Assembly: GCA_029465975.1 (NCBI GenBank)
Contig: CM055747.1
Span: 15,692,647 to 15,756,646, forward strand
Direction: 5' to 3'
Source of the DNA: Dallia pectoralis
Lineage: Eukaryota; Chordata; Actinopteri; Esociformes; Umbridae
DNA: 64,000 nt
How positions within the stretch are numbered: position 1 is the first letter of the stretch; every line of letters begins with the position of its first letter. The position numbers and the translations under genes are program-made. This document shows positions 46,001-58,980 of this stretch, in pieces. The notes under the pieces were generated by a model. It ran no database searches. It worked only from the letters and a program-made list of their open reading frames with translations, and had not been told where the DNA came from.

Positions 46001-49000
46001 CCTAATAGAGCTTTAAGGTAAATGGAAGGTCCCCTCTAATAGAGCTTTAAGGTAAATGGAAGGTCCCCTCTAATAGAGCTTGAAGGTAAATGGAAGGTCC
46101 CCTTTAATAGAGCTTGAAGGTAAATGGAAGGTCCCCTCTAATAGAGCTTGAAGGTAAATGGAAGGTCCCCTAATAGAGCTTTAAGGTAAATGGAAGGTCC
46201 CCTATTAGAGCTTTAAGGTAATAGGAAGGTCCCCTAATAGAGCTTTAAGGTAAATGGAAGGTCCCCTCTAATAGAGCTAGAAGGTAAATGGAAGGTCCCC
46301 TCTAGAAGAGATTTAAGGTAAATGGAAGGTCCCTAATAGAGCTTTAAGGTAAATGGAAGGTCCCCTCTAATAGAGCTTGGAGGTAAATGGAAGGTCCCCT
46401 CTAATAGAGCTTGAAGGTAAATGGAAGGTCCCTAATAGAGCTTTAAGGTAAATGGAAGGTCCCCTCTAATAGAGCTTTAAGGTAAATGGAAGGTCCCCTC
46501 TAATAGAGCTTGAAGGTAAATGGAAGGTCCCCTCTAATAGAGCTTTAAGGTAAATGGAAGGTCCCCTCTAATAGAGCTTGAAGGTAAATGGAAGGTCCCC
46601 TAATAGAGCATTAAGGTAAATGGAAGGTCCCCTCTAATAGAGCTTTAAGGTAAATGGAAGGTCCCCTATTAGAGCTTTAAGGTAAATGGAAGGTCCCCTA
46701 ATAGAGCTTCAAGGTAAATGGAAGGTCCCCTCTAATAGAGCTTTAAGGTAAATGGAAGGTCCCCTCTAATAGAGCTTGAAGGTAAATGGAAGGTCCCCTA
46801 ATAGAGCTTTAAGGTAAATGGAAGGTCCCCTATTAGAGCTTTAAGGTAATAGGAAGGTCCCCTAATAGAGCTTTAAGGTAAATGGAAGGTCCCCTCTAAT
46901 AGAGCTTGAAGGTAAATGGAAGGTCCCCTCTAGAAGAGCTTTAAGGTAAATGGAAGGTCCCCTATTAGAGCTTTAAGGTAAATGGAAGGTCCCCTAATAG
47001 AGCTTTAAGGTAAATGGAAGGTCCCATCTAATAGAGCTTGAAGGTAAATGGAAGGTCCCCTCTAATAGAGCTTGAAGGTAAATGGAAGGTCCCCTAATAG
47101 AGCTTTAAGGTAAATGGAAGGTCCCCTCTAATAGAGCTTGAAGGTAAATGGAAGGTCCCCTAATAGAGCTATAAGGTAAATGGAAGGTCCCCTCTAATAG
47201 AGCTTGAAGGTAAATGGAAGGTCCCCTCTAGAAGAGCTTTAAGGTAAATGGAAGGTCCCTAATAGAGCTTTAAGGTAAATGGAAGGTCCCCTCTAATAGA
47301 GCTTTAAGGTAAATGGAAGGTCCCCTCTAATAGAGCTTGAAGGTAAATGGAAGGTCCCCTTTAATAGAGCTTGAAGGTAAATGGAAGGTCCCCTCTAATA
47401 GAGCTTGAAGGTAAATGGAAGGTCCCCTAATAGAGCTTTAAGGTAAATGGAAGGTCCCCTATTAGAGCTTTAAGGTAATAGGAAGGTCCCCTAATAGAGC
47501 TTTAAGGTAAATGGAAGGTCCCCTCTAATAGAGCTTGAAGGTAAATGGAAGGTCCCCTCTAGAAGAGCTTTAAGGTAAATGGAAGGTCCCCTAATAGAGC
47601 TTTAAGGTAAATGGAAGGTCCCCTCTAATAGAGCTTGGAGGTAAATGGAAGGTCCCCTCTAATAGAGCTTGAAGGTAAATGGAAGGTCCCCTAATAGAGC
47701 TTTAAGGTAAATGGAAGGTCCCCTCTAATAGAGCTTTAAGGTAAATGGAAGGTCCCCTCTAATAGAGCTTGAAGGTAAATGGAAGGTCCCCTCTAATAGA
47801 GCTTTAAGGTAAATGGAAGGTCCCCTCTAATAGAGCTTGAAGGTAAATGGAAGGTCCCTAATAGAGCATTAAGGTAAATGGAAGGTCCCCTCTAATAGAG
47901 CTTTAAGGTAAATGGAAGGTCCCCTATTAGAGCTTTAAGGTAAATGGAAGGTCCCTAATAGAGCTTCAAGGTAAATGGAAGGTCCCCTCTAATAGAGCTT
48001 TAAGGTAAATGGAAGGTCCCCTCTAATAGAGCTTGAAGGTAAATGGAAGGTCCCTAATAGAGCTTTAAGGTAAATGGAAGGTCCCCTATTAGAGCTTTAA
48101 GGTAATAGGAAGGTCCCTAATAGAGCTTTAAGGTAAATGGAAGGTCCCCTCTAATAGAGCTTGAAGGTAAATGGAAGGTCCCCTCTAGAAGAGCTTTAAG
48201 GTAAATGGAAGGTCCCCTATTAGAGCTTTAAGGTAAATGGAAGGTCCCCTAATAGAGCTTTAAGGTAAATGGAAGGTCCCATCTAATAGAGCTTGAAGGT
48301 AAATGGAAGGTCCCCTCTAATAGAGCTTGAAGGTAAATGGAAGGTCCCCTAATAGAGCTTTAAGGTAAATGGAAGGTCCCCTCTAATAGAGCTTGAAGGT
48401 AAATGGAAGGTCCCCTAATAGAGCTTTAAGGTAAATGGAAGGTCCCCTCTAATAGAGCTTGAAGGTAAATGGAAGGTCCCCTAATAGAGCTTTAAGGTAA
48501 ATGGAAGGTCCCCTCTAATAGAGCTTGAAGGTAAATGGAAGGTCCCCTCTAGAAGAGCTTTAAGGTAAATGGATGGTCCCCTAATAGAGCTTTAAGGTAA
48601 ATGGAAGGTCCCCTATTAGAGCTTTAAGGTAAATGGAAGGTCCCCTAATAGAGCTTTAAGATAAATGGAAGGTCCCCTTTAATAGAGCTTGAAGGTAAAT
48701 GGAAGGTCCCCTCTAATAGAGCTTGAAGGTAAATGGAAGGTCCCCTAATAGAGCTTTAAGGTAAATGGAAGGTCCCCTCTAATAGAGCTTTAAGGTAAAT
48801 GGAAGGTCCCCTGTAATAGAGCTTGAAGGTAAATGGAAGGTTCCCTCTAATAGAGCTTTAAGGTAAATGGAAGGTCCCCTCTAATAGAGCTTGAAGGTAA
48901 ATGGAAGGTCCCCTAATAGAGCTTTAAGGTAAATGGAAGGTCCCCTCTAATAGAGCTTTAAGGTAAATGGAAGGTCCCCTCTAATAGAGCTTGAAGGTAA

Positions 49001-52000
49001 ATGGAAGGTCCCCTAATAGAGCTTTAAGGTAAATGGAAGGTCCCCTATTAGAGCTTTAAGGTAATAGGAAGGTCCCTAATAGAGCTTTAAGGTAAATGGA
49101 AGGTCCCCTCTAATAGAGCTTGAAGGTAAATGGAAGGTCCCCTCTAGAAGAGCTTTAAGGTAAATGGAAGGTCCCCTAATAGAGCTTTAAGGTAAATGGA
49201 AGGTCCCCTCTAATAGAGCTTGGAGGTAAATGGAAGGTCCCCTCTAATAGAGCTTGAAGGTAAATGGAAGGTCCCCTAATAGAGCTTTAAGGTAAATGGA
49301 AGGTCCCCTCTAATAGAGCTTTAAGGTAAATGGAAGGTCCCCTCTAATAGAGCTTGAAGGTAAATGGAAGGTCCCCTCTAATAGAGCTTTAAGGTAAATG
49401 GAAGGTCCCCTCTAATAGAGCTTGAAGGTAAATGGAAGGTCCCCTAATAGAGCATTAAGGTAAATGGAAGGTCCCCTCTAATAGAGCTTTAAGGTAAATG
49501 GAAGGTCCCCTATTAGAGCTTTAAGGTAAATGGAAGGTCCCCTAATAGAGCTTCAAGGTAAATGGAAGGTCCCCTCTAATAGAGCTTTAAGGTAAATGGA
49601 AGGTCCCCTCTAATAGAGCTTGAAGGTAAATGGAAGGTCCCCTAATAGAGCTTTAAGGTAAATGGAAGGTCCCCTATTAGAGCTTTAAGGTAATAGGAAG
49701 GTCCCCTAATAGAGCTTTAAGGTAAATGGAAGGTCCCCTCTAATAGAGCTTGAAGGTAAATGGAAGGTCCCCTCTAGAAGAGCTTTAAGGTAAATGGAAG
49801 GTCCCCTATTAGAGCTTTAAGGTAAATGGAAGGTCCCCTAATAGAGCTTTAAGGTAAATGGAAGGTCCCATCTAATAGAGCTTGAAGGTAAATGGAAGGT
49901 CCCCTCTAATAGAGCTTGAAGGTAAATGGAAGGTCCCTAATAGAGCTTTAAGGTAAATGGAAGGTCCCCTCTAATAGAGCTTGAAGGTAAATGGAAGGTC
50001 CCTAATAGAGCTTTAAGGTAAATGGAAGGTCCCCTCTAATAGAGCTTGAAGGTAAATGGAAGGTCCCCTCTAGAAGAGCTTTAAGGTAAATGGAAGGTCC
50101 CCTAATAGAGCTTTAAGGTAAATGGAAGGTCCCCTCTAATAGAGCTTTAAGGTAAATGGAAGGTCCCCTCTAATATGGCATTAAGGTAAATGGAAGGTCC
50201 CCTCTAATATGGCATTAAGGTAAATGGAAGGTCCCCTCAAATAGAGCTTGAAGATAAATGGAAGGTCCCTTTTAATATGGCATTAAGGTAAATGGAAGGT
50301 CCCCTCTAATAGAGCTTTAAGGTAAATGGAAGGTCCCCTCTAATAGAGCTTTAAGGTAAATGAAAGGTCCCCTCTAATATGGCATTAAGGTAAATGGAAG
50401 GTCCCCTCTAATAGAGCTTTAAGGTAAATGGAAGGTCCCCTCTAATAGAGCTTGAAGGTAAATGGAAGGTCCCCTCTAATAGAGCTTGAAGGTAAATGGA
50501 AGGTCCCCTCTAGAAGAGCTTTAAGGTAAATGGAAGGTCCCCTAATAGAGCTTTAAGGTAAATGGAAGGTCCCCTCTAATAGAGCTTTAAGGTAAATGGA
50601 AGGTCCCCTCTAATAGAGCTTGAAGGTAAATGGAAGGTCCCCTCTAATAGAGCTTGAAGGTAAATGGAAGGTCCCCTCTAATATGGCATTAAGGTAAATG
50701 GAAGGTCCCCTCTAATAGAGCTTGAAGGTAAATGGAAGGTCCCCTAATAGAGCTTTAAGGTAAATGGAAGGTCCCCTCTAATAGAGCTTGAAGGTAAATG
50801 GAAGGTCCCTAATAGAGCTTTAAGGTAAATGGAAGGTCCCCTCTAATAGAGCTTGAAGGTAAATGGAAGGTCCCCTAATAGAGCTTTAAGGTAAATGGAA
50901 GGTCCCCTATTAGAGCTTTAAGGTAATAGGAAGGTCCCCTAGTAGAGCTTTAAGGTAAATGGAAGGTCCCCTCTAATAGAGCTTGAAGGTAAATGGAAGG
51001 TCCCCTCTAGAAGAGCTTTAAGGTAAATGGATGGTCCCCTAATAGAGCTTTAAGGTAAATGGAAGGTCCCCTATTAGAGCTTTAAGGTAAATGGAAGGTC
51101 CCCTCTAGAAGAGCTTTAAGGTAAATGGATGGTCCCCTAATAGAGCTTTAAGGTAAATGGAAGGTCCCCTAATAGAGCTTTAAGGTAAATGGAAGGTCCC
51201 CTAATAGAGCTTTAAGGTAAATGGAAGGTCCCCTCTAATAGAGCTTGAAGGTAAATGGAAGGTCCCCTAATAGAGCTTTAAGGTAAATGGAAGGTCCCCT
51301 ATTAGAGCTTTAAGGTAAATGGAAGGTCCCCTAATAGAGCTTTAAGGTAAATGGAAGGTCCCCTCTAATAGAGCTTTAAGGTAAATGGAAGGTCCCCTCT
51401 AATAGAGCTTGAAGGTAAATGGAAGGTCCCCTAATAGAGCTTTAAGGTAAATGGAAGGTCCCCTATTAGAGCTTTAAGGTAATAGGAAGGTCCCCTAATA
51501 GAGCTTTAAGGTAAATGGAAGGTCCCCTCTAATAGAGCTTGAAGGTAAATGGAAGGTCCCCTCTAATAGAGCTTGAAGGTAAATGGAAGGTCCCCTAATA
51601 GAGCTTTAAGGTAAATGGAAGGTCCCCTCTAATAGAGCTTGGAGGTAAATGGAAGGTCCCCTCTAATAGAGCTTGAAGGTAAATGGAAGGTCCCCTAATA
51701 GAGCTTTAAGGTAAATGGAAGGTCCCCTCTAATAGAGCTTTAAGGTAAATGGAAGGTCCCCTCTAATAGAGCTTGAAGGTAAATGGAAGGTCCCCTCTAA
51801 TAGAGCTTTAAGGAAGGTCCCCTCTAATAGAGCTTGAAGGTAAATGGAAGGTCCCCTAATAGAGCATTAAGGTAAATGGAAGGTCCCCTCTAATAGAGCT
51901 TTAAGGTAAATGGAAGGTCCCCTATTAGAGCTTTAAGGTAAATGGAAGGTCCCCTAATAGAGCTTCAAGGTAAATGGAAGGTCCCCTCTAATAGAGCTTT

Positions 52001-55000
52001 AAGGTAAATGGAAGGTCCCCTCTAATAGAGCTTGAAGGTAAATGGAAGGTCCCCTAATAGAGCTTTAAGGTAAATGGAAGGTCCCCTATTAGAGCTTTAA
52101 GGTAATAGGAAGGTCCCCTAATAGAGCTTTAAGGTAAATGGAAGGTCCCCTCTAATAGAGCTTGAAGGTAAATGGAAGGTCCCCTCTAGAAGAGCTTTAA
52201 GGTAAATGGAAGGTCCCCTATTAGAGCTTTAAGGTAAATGGAAGGTCCCTAATAGAGCTTTAAGGTAAATGGAAGGTCCCATCTAATAGAGCTTGAAGGT
52301 AAATGGAAGGTCCCCTCTAATAGAGCTTGAAGGTAAATGGAAGGTCCCCTAATAGAGCTTTAAGGTAAATGGAAGGTCCCCTCTAATAGAGCTTGAAGGT
52401 AAATGGAAGGTCCCCTAATAGAGCTATAAGGTAAATGGAAGGTCCCCTCTAATAGAGCTTGAAGGTAAATGGAAGGTCCCCTCTAGAAGAGCTTTAAGGT
52501 AAATGGAAGGTCCCCTAATAGAGCTTTAAGGTAAATGGAAGGTCCCCTCTAATAGAGCTTTAAGGTAAATGGAAGGTCCCCTCTAATAGAGCTTGAAGGT
52601 AAATGGAAGGTCCCCTTTAATAGAGCTTGAAGGTAAATGGAAGGTCCCCTCTAATAGAGCTTGAAGGTAAATGGAAGGTCCCCTAATAGAGCTTTAAGGT
52701 AAATGGAAGGTCCCTATTAGAGCTTTAAGGTAATAGGAAGGTCCCCTAATAGAGCTTTAAGGTAAATGGAAGGTCCCCTCTAATAGAGCTTGAAGGTAAA
52801 TGGAAGGTCCCCTCTAGAAGAGCTTTAAGGTAAATGGAAGGTCCCCTAATAGAGCTTTAAGGTAAATGGAAGGTCCCCTCTAATAGAGCTTGGAGGTAAA
52901 TGGAAGGTCCCCTCTAATAGAGCTTGAAGGTAAATGGAAGGTCCCCTAATAGAGCTTTAAGGTAAATGGAAGCTTTAAGGTAAATGGAAGGTCCCCTCTA
53001 ATAGAGCTTTAAGGTAAATGGAAGGTCCCCTCTAATAGAGCTTGAAGGTAAATGGAAGGTCCCCTCTAATAGAGCTTTAAGGTAAATGGAAGGTCCCCTC
53101 TAATAGAGCTTGAAGGTAAATGGAAGGTCCCCTAATAGAGCATTAAGGTAAATGGAAGGTCCCCTCTAATAGAGCTTTAAGGTAAATGGAAGGTCCCCTA
53201 TTAGAGCTTTAAGGTAAATGGAAGGTCCCCTAATAGAGCTTCAAGGTAAATGGAAGGTCCCCTCTAATAGAGCTTTAAGGTAAATGGAAGGTCCCCTCTA
53301 ATAGAGCTTGAAGGTAAATGGAAGGTCCCCTAATAGAGCTTTAAGGTAAATGGAAGGTCCCCTATTAGAGCTTTAAGGTAATAGGAAGGTCCCTAATAGA
53401 GCTTTAAGGTAAATGGAAGGTCCCCTCTAATAGAGCTTGAAGGTAAATGGAAGGTCCCCTCTAGAAGAGCTTTAAGGTAAATGGAAGGTCCCCTATTAGA
53501 GCTTTAAGGTAAATGGAAGGTCCCCTAATAGAGCTTTAAGGTAAATGGAAGGTCCCATCTAATAGAGCTTGAAGGTAAATGGAAGGTCCCCTCTAATAGA
53601 GCTTGAAGGTAAATGGAAGGTCCCCTAATAGAGCTTTAAGGTAAATGGAAGGTCCCCTCTAATAGAGCTTGAAGGTAAATGGAAGGTCCCCTAATAGAGC
53701 TTTAAGGTAAATGGAAGGTCCCCTCTAATAGAGCTTGAAGGTAAATGGAAGGTCCCTAATAGAGCTTTAAGGTAAATGGAAGGTCCCCTCTAATAGAGCT
53801 TGAAGGTAAATGGAAGGTCCCCTCTAGAAGAGCTTTAAGGTAAATGGATGGTCCCCTAATAGAGCTTTAAGGTAAATGGAAGGTCCCCTATTAGAGCTTT
53901 AAGGTAAATGGAAGGTCCCCTAATAGAGCTTTAAGATAAATGGAAGGTCCCCTTTAATAGAGCTTGAAGGTAAATGGAAGGTCCCCTCTAATAGAGCTTG
54001 AAGGTAAATGGAAGGTCCCCTAATAGAGCTTTAAGGTAAATGGAAGGTCCCCTCTAATAGAGCTTTAAGGTAAATGGAAGGTCCCCTGTAATAGAGCTTG
54101 AAGGTAAATGGAAGGTTCCCTCTAATAGAGCTTTAAGGTAAATGGAAGGTCCCCTCTAATAGAGCTTGAAGGTAAATGGAAGGTCCCCTAATAGAGCTTT
54201 AAGGTAAATGGAAGGTCCCCTCTAATAGAGCTTTAAGGTAAATGGAAGGTCCCCTATTAGAGCTTTAAGGTAAATGGAAGGTCCCCTAATAGAGCTTTAA
54301 GGTAAATGGAAGGTCCCCTCTAATAGAGCTTTAAGGTAAATGGAAGGTCCCCTCTAATAGAGCTTGAAGGTAAATGGAAGGTCCCCTAATAGAGCTTTAA
54401 GGTAAATGGAAGGTCCCCTATTAGAGCTTTAAGGTAATAGGAAGGTCCCCTAATAGAGCTTTAAGGTAAATGGAAGGTCCCCTCTAATAGAGCTTGAAGG
54501 TAAATGGAAGGTCCCCTCTAGAAGAGCTTTAAGGTAAATGGAAGGTCCCCTAATAGAGCTTTAAGGTAAATGGAAGGTCCCCTCTAATAGAGCTTGGAGG
54601 TAAATGGAAGGTCCCCTCTAATAGAGCTTGAAGGTAAATGGAAGGTCCCCTAATAGAGCTTTAAGGTAAATGGAAGGTCCCCTCTAATAGAGCTTTAAGG
54701 TAAATGGAAGGTCCCCTCTAATAGAGCTTGAAGGTAAATGGAAGGTCCCCTCTAATAGAGCTTTAAGGTAAATGGAAGGTCCCCTCTAATAGAGCTTGAA
54801 GGTAAATGGAAGGTCCCCTAATAGAGCATTAAGGTAAATGGAAGGTCCCCTCTAATAGAGCTTTAAGGTAAATGGAAGGTCCCCTATTAGAGCTTTAAGG
54901 TAAATGGAAGGTCCCCTAATAGAGCTTCAAGGTAAATGGAAGGTCCCCTCTAATAGAGCTTTAAGGTAAATGGAAGGTCCCCTCTAATAGAGCTTGAAGG

Positions 55001-57398
55001 TAAATGGAAGGTCCCTAATAGAGCTTTAAGGTAAATGGAAGGTCCCCTATTAGAGCTTTAAGGTAATAGGAAGGTCCCCTAATAGAGCTTTAAGGTAAAT
55101 GGAAGGTCCCCTCTAATAGAGCTTGAAGGTAAATGGAAGGTCCCCTCTAGAAGAGCTTTAAGGTAAATGGAAGGTCCCCTATTAGAGCTTTAAGGTAAAT
55201 GGAAGGTCCCCTAATAGAGCTTTAAGGTAAATGGAAGGTCCCATCTAATAGAGCTTGAAGGTAAATGGAAGGTCCCCTCTAATAGAGCTTGAAGGTAAAT
55301 GGAAGGTCCCCTAATAGAGCTTTAAGGTAAATGGAAGGTCCCCTCTAATAGAGCTTGAAGGTAAATGGAAGGTCCCCTAATAGAGCTTTAAGGTAAATGG
55401 AAGGTCCCCTCTAATAGAGCTTGAAGGTAAATGGAAGGTCCCCTCTAGAAGAGCTTTAAGGTAAATGGAAGGTCCCCTAATAGAGCTTTAAGGTAAATGG
55501 AAGGTCCCCTCTAATAGAGCTTTAAGGTAAATGGAAGGTCCCCTCTAATATGGCATTAAGGTAAATGGAAGGTCCCCTCTAATATGGCATTAAGGTAAAT
55601 GGAAGGTCCCCTCAAATAGAGCTTGAAGATAAATGGAAGGTCCCTTTTAATATGGCATTAAGGTAAATGGAAGGTCCCCTCTAATAGAGCTTTAAGGTAA
55701 ATGGAAGGTCCCCTCTAATAGAGCTTTAAGGTAAATGAAAGGTCCCCTCTAATATGGCATTAAGGTAAATGGAAGGTCCCCTCTAATAGAGCTTTAAGGT
55801 AAATGGAAGGTCCCCTCTAATAGAGCTTGAAGGTAAATGGAAGGTCCCCTCTAATAGAGCTTGAAGGTAAATGGAAGGTCCCCTCTAGAAGAGCTTTAAG
55901 GTAAATGGAAGGTCCCCTAATAGAGCTTTAAGGTAAATGGAAGGTCCCCTCTAATAGAGCTTTAAGGTAAATGGAAGGTCCCCTCTAATAGAGCTTGAAG
56001 GTAAATGGAAGGTCCCCTCTAATAGAGCTTGAAGGTAAATGGAAGGTCCCCTCTAATATGGCATTAAGGTAAATGGAAGGTCCCCTCTAATAGAGCTTGA
56101 AGGTAAATGGAAGGTCCCCTAATAGAGCTTTAAGGTAAATGGAAGGTCCCCTCTAATAGAGCTTGAAGGTAAATGGAAGGTCCCCTAATAGAGCTTTAAG
56201 GTAAATGGAAGGTCCCCTCTAATAGAGCTTGAAGGTAAATGGAAGGTCCCTAATAGAGCTTTAAGGTAAATGGAAGGTCCCCTATTAGAGCTTTAAGGTA
56301 ATAGGAAGGTCCCCTAGTAGAGCTTTAAGGTAAATGGAAGGTCCCCTCTAATAGAGCTTGAAGGTAAATGGAAGGTCCCCTCTAGAAGAGCTTTAAGGTA
56401 AATGGATGGTCCCCTAATAGAGCTTTAAGGTAAATGGAAGGTCCCCTATTAGAGCTTTAAGGTAAATGGAAGGTCCCCTAATAGAGCTTTAAGGTAAATG
56501 GAAGGTCCCCTCTAATAGAGCTTGAAGGTAAATGGAAGGTCCCCTCTAGAAGAGCTTTAAGGTAAATGGATGGTCCCCTAATAGAGCTTTAAGGTAAATG
56601 GAAGGTCCCCTATTAGAGCTTTAAGGTAAATGGAAGGTCCCCTCTAATAGAGCTTGAAGGTAAATGGAAGGTCCCCTCTAATATGGCATTAAGGTAAATG
56701 GAAGGTCCCCTCTAATAGAGCTTGAAGGTAAATGGAAGGTCCCCTAATAGAGCTTTAAGGTAAATGGAAGGTCCCCTCTAATAGAGCTTGAAGGTAAATG
56801 GAAGGTCCCCTCTAATAGAGCTTGAAGGTAAATGGAAGGTCCCCTCTAGAAGAGCTTTAAGGTAAATGGAAGGTCCCCTAATAGAGCTTTAAGGTAAATG
56901 GAAGGTCCCCTCTAATAGAGCTTTAAGGTAAATGGAAGGTCCCCTCTAATAGAGCTTGAAGGTAAATGGAAGGTCCCCTCTAATATGGCATTAAGGTAAA
57001 TGGAAGGTCCCCTCAAATAGAGCTTGAAGATAAATGGAAGGTCCCTTTTAATTTGGCATTAAGGTAAATGGAAGTTCCCCTCTAATAGAGCTTGAAGGTA
57101 AATGGAAGGTCCCCTCTAATAGAGCTTTAAGGTAAATGGAAGGTCCCCTCTAATATGGCATTAAGGTAAATGGAAGGTCCCCTCTAATAGAGCTTTAAGG
57201 TAAATGAAAGGTCCCCTCTAATATGGCATTAAGGTAAATGGAAGGTCCCCTCTAATAGAGCTTTAAGGTAAATGAAAGGTCCCCTCTAATATGGCATTAA
57301 GGTAAATGGAAGGTCCCCTCTAATAGAGCTTGAAGGTAAATGGAAGGTCCCCTCTAATAGAGCTTGAAGGTAAATGGAAGGTCCCCAGTAATAGAGCT
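43013..57398. repeat. 14.4-kb minisatellite, 30-34 bp monomer with 5.3-kb higher-order repeat
   Basis: About 435 copies of a unit AGCTTTAAGGTAAATGGAAG followed by GTCCCCTCTAATAG (34 bp), with length forms CCCCTAATAG, CCCCTATTAG and CCCTAATAG. Monomer variants (CTTGGAGG, CTCTAGAAGAG, GTAATAGGAAGG, GGATGGTCC, TATGGCATTAAGG) recur in the same order. Example: GCTTTAAGATAAATGG occurs at 43341, 48653 and 53928 (spacing 5312 and 5275), and the first TATGGCATT block at 50175 and 55550 (5375). So the array is about 2.7 copies of a block of roughly 5.3 kb. It is intronic to the minus-strand gene. Confidence 0.97.
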
Positions 57399-57693
57399 AA
57401 ATAGAGGTGGATTCTGGTTGGCATCAATTATTACAAAAGATGTCCTTGTTTCACTAAATCTTCACCAATGGAAGAGCAAGCATTCAATGTCTAAAAGTGT
57501 TTTAGTCCATAATATGGGTTGCTTCTCACGTTCTATGGTGAGCTCATTCAATGCCTAATGCTTAATAGATCTGAATCAATATCTGCCACCAATGAGGTCA
57601 ATTGTGTTGACATGAATGTATTTACCAAGTGTAAAAGCTACACAGAAACACAGGACATCTGCAGCTATAAACTCTGTAATTCTCTCTGTAAGC
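57399..57693. other. Unique intronic sequence
   Basis: Plus-strand frames of about 65-73 codons show no recognised domain. No minus-strand exon seen. Confidence 0.45.
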
Positions 57694-58674
57694 ACATATA
57701 TGCTAAGTGTTATTTATTTACAGGTGTTTTGTACAGGTAGGTATGGTGCAGATATGGTAAGTGTATTTATTTACAGGTGTTTTATACAGGTTGGTATAGA
57801 GCAGATACGGTAAGTGTATTTATTTACAGGTGTTTTGTACAGGTAGGTATAGAGCAGATATGGTAAGTGTATTTATTTACAGGTGTTTTGTACAGGTAGG
57901 TATAAAGCAGATATGGTAAGTGTATTTAATTACAGGTGTTTTGTACAGGTAGGTATAGAGCAGATATGGTAAGTGTATTTATTTACAGGTGTTTTGTACA
58001 GGTAGGTATAGAGCAGATATGGTAAGTGTATTTAATTACAGGTGTTTTGTACAGGTAGGTATAGTACAGATATGGTAAGTGTATTTATTTACGGGTGTTT
58101 TGTACAGGTAGGTATAGAGCAGACACGGTAAGTGTATTTAATTACAGGTGTTTTGTACAGGTAGGTATAAAGCAGATATGGTAAGTGTATTTAATTACAG
58201 GTGTTTTGTACAGGTAGGTATAGAGCAGATATGGTAAGTGTATTTATTTACAGGTGTTTTGTACAGGTAGGTATAGAGCAGATATGGTAAGTGTATTTAA
58301 TTACAGGTGTTTTGTACAGGTAGGTATAGTACAGATATGGTAAGTGTATTTAATTACAGGTGTTTTGTACAGGTAGGTATAGAGCAGATATGGTAAGTGT
58401 ATTTATTTACAGGTGTTTTGTACAGGTAGGTATAGAGCAGATATGGTAAGTGTATTTAATTACAGGTGTTTTGTACAGGTAGGTATAGTACAGATATGGT
58501 AAGTGTATTTATTTACGGGTGTTTTGTACAGGTAGGTATAGAGCAGATACGGTAAGCGTATTTATTTACAGGTGTTTTGTACAGGTAGGTATAGAGCAGA
58601 TATGGTAAGTGTATTTAATTACAGGTGTTTTGTACAGGTAGGTATAGTACAGATATGGTAAGTGTATTTATTTG
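57694..58674. repeat. Minisatellite, 53-bp monomer carrying splice-site-like motifs
   Basis: About 18 copies of a 53-bp unit (GTATTTATTTACAGGTGTTT, TGTACAGGTAGGTATAGAGC, AGATATGGTAAGT). Each copy contains, on the plus strand, an acceptor-like TTATTTACAG, donor-like CAG/GTAGGT and donor-like ATG/GTAAGT. The array ends 16 bp before the exon at 58691-58782, on its donor side. The host gene is on the other strand, so the motifs are antisense to it. Confidence 0.95.
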
Positions 58675-58690
58675 CACAGATCTGACTCAC

Positions 58691-58782
58691 CATCGGACTA
58701 GAAGGCCGTGTTCCAGGAAGTTCTTGAGGTTTGGGAGGGTCTGACGGAGGTCTGGAGTGGACAGACCATGCTGGTATCTCAA
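58691..58782 (-). CDS. Internal coding exon of the unidentified minus-strand gene
   Basis: A 92-nt minus-strand exon. Acceptor: TTTCTTTTTTCTTCCTAG (ending at 58783); donor: CCGATG/GTGAGTCAG (58691/58690). In the only useful frame it reads LRYQHGLSTPDLRQTLPNLK, then NFLEHGLLVR, plus two bases (TG). These join the first base (T) of the terminal exon at 24602 to make Cys, so the reading continues VRCDRHHVSSS with no frame problem. The segment looks like a compact helical domain end, Leu-rich with a PDLRQTLPNL core, more conserved in style than the disordered tail in the last exon. I do not recognise the family. Upstream exons are beyond the window. Confidence 0.75.
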
Positions 58783-58980
58783 CTAGGAAGAAAAAAGAAA
58801 TAATACATTAGCAACCAGGGGAGCTTTCTGCACTATGTCATGTCAGGATTAAAATATGTGCAGTGGATCCTTGAGGGTGGAAAGTTTTTTCATAGCATTT
58901 ACTGACATTTAGGGAAGAGCTGAAGAGGAGACAGGTATGGAGGGTATTGAACCCTGGCCTCTGGCAGAGAGCCACATATG
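58783..58980. other. Start of the upstream intron
   Basis: Unique sequence between the exon's acceptor and the 28-bp array. Nothing else recognised. Confidence 0.5.

Larger units (their letters stand above)
24603..58690 (-). other. 34-kb intron made largely of minisatellites (inferred)
   Basis: Inferred intron between the two exons of the minus-strand gene, from donor GATG/GTGAGTC at 58691/58690 to acceptor CCCACAG at 24603. The split codon closes in frame (TG + T = Cys). Inside I found no other exon-like interval with good minus-strand splice sites, apart from transposon-derived ones at 40.4-41.7 kb. About three quarters of the interval is tandem repeat. It could hide a small exon that I missed. 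Confidence 0.6.
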
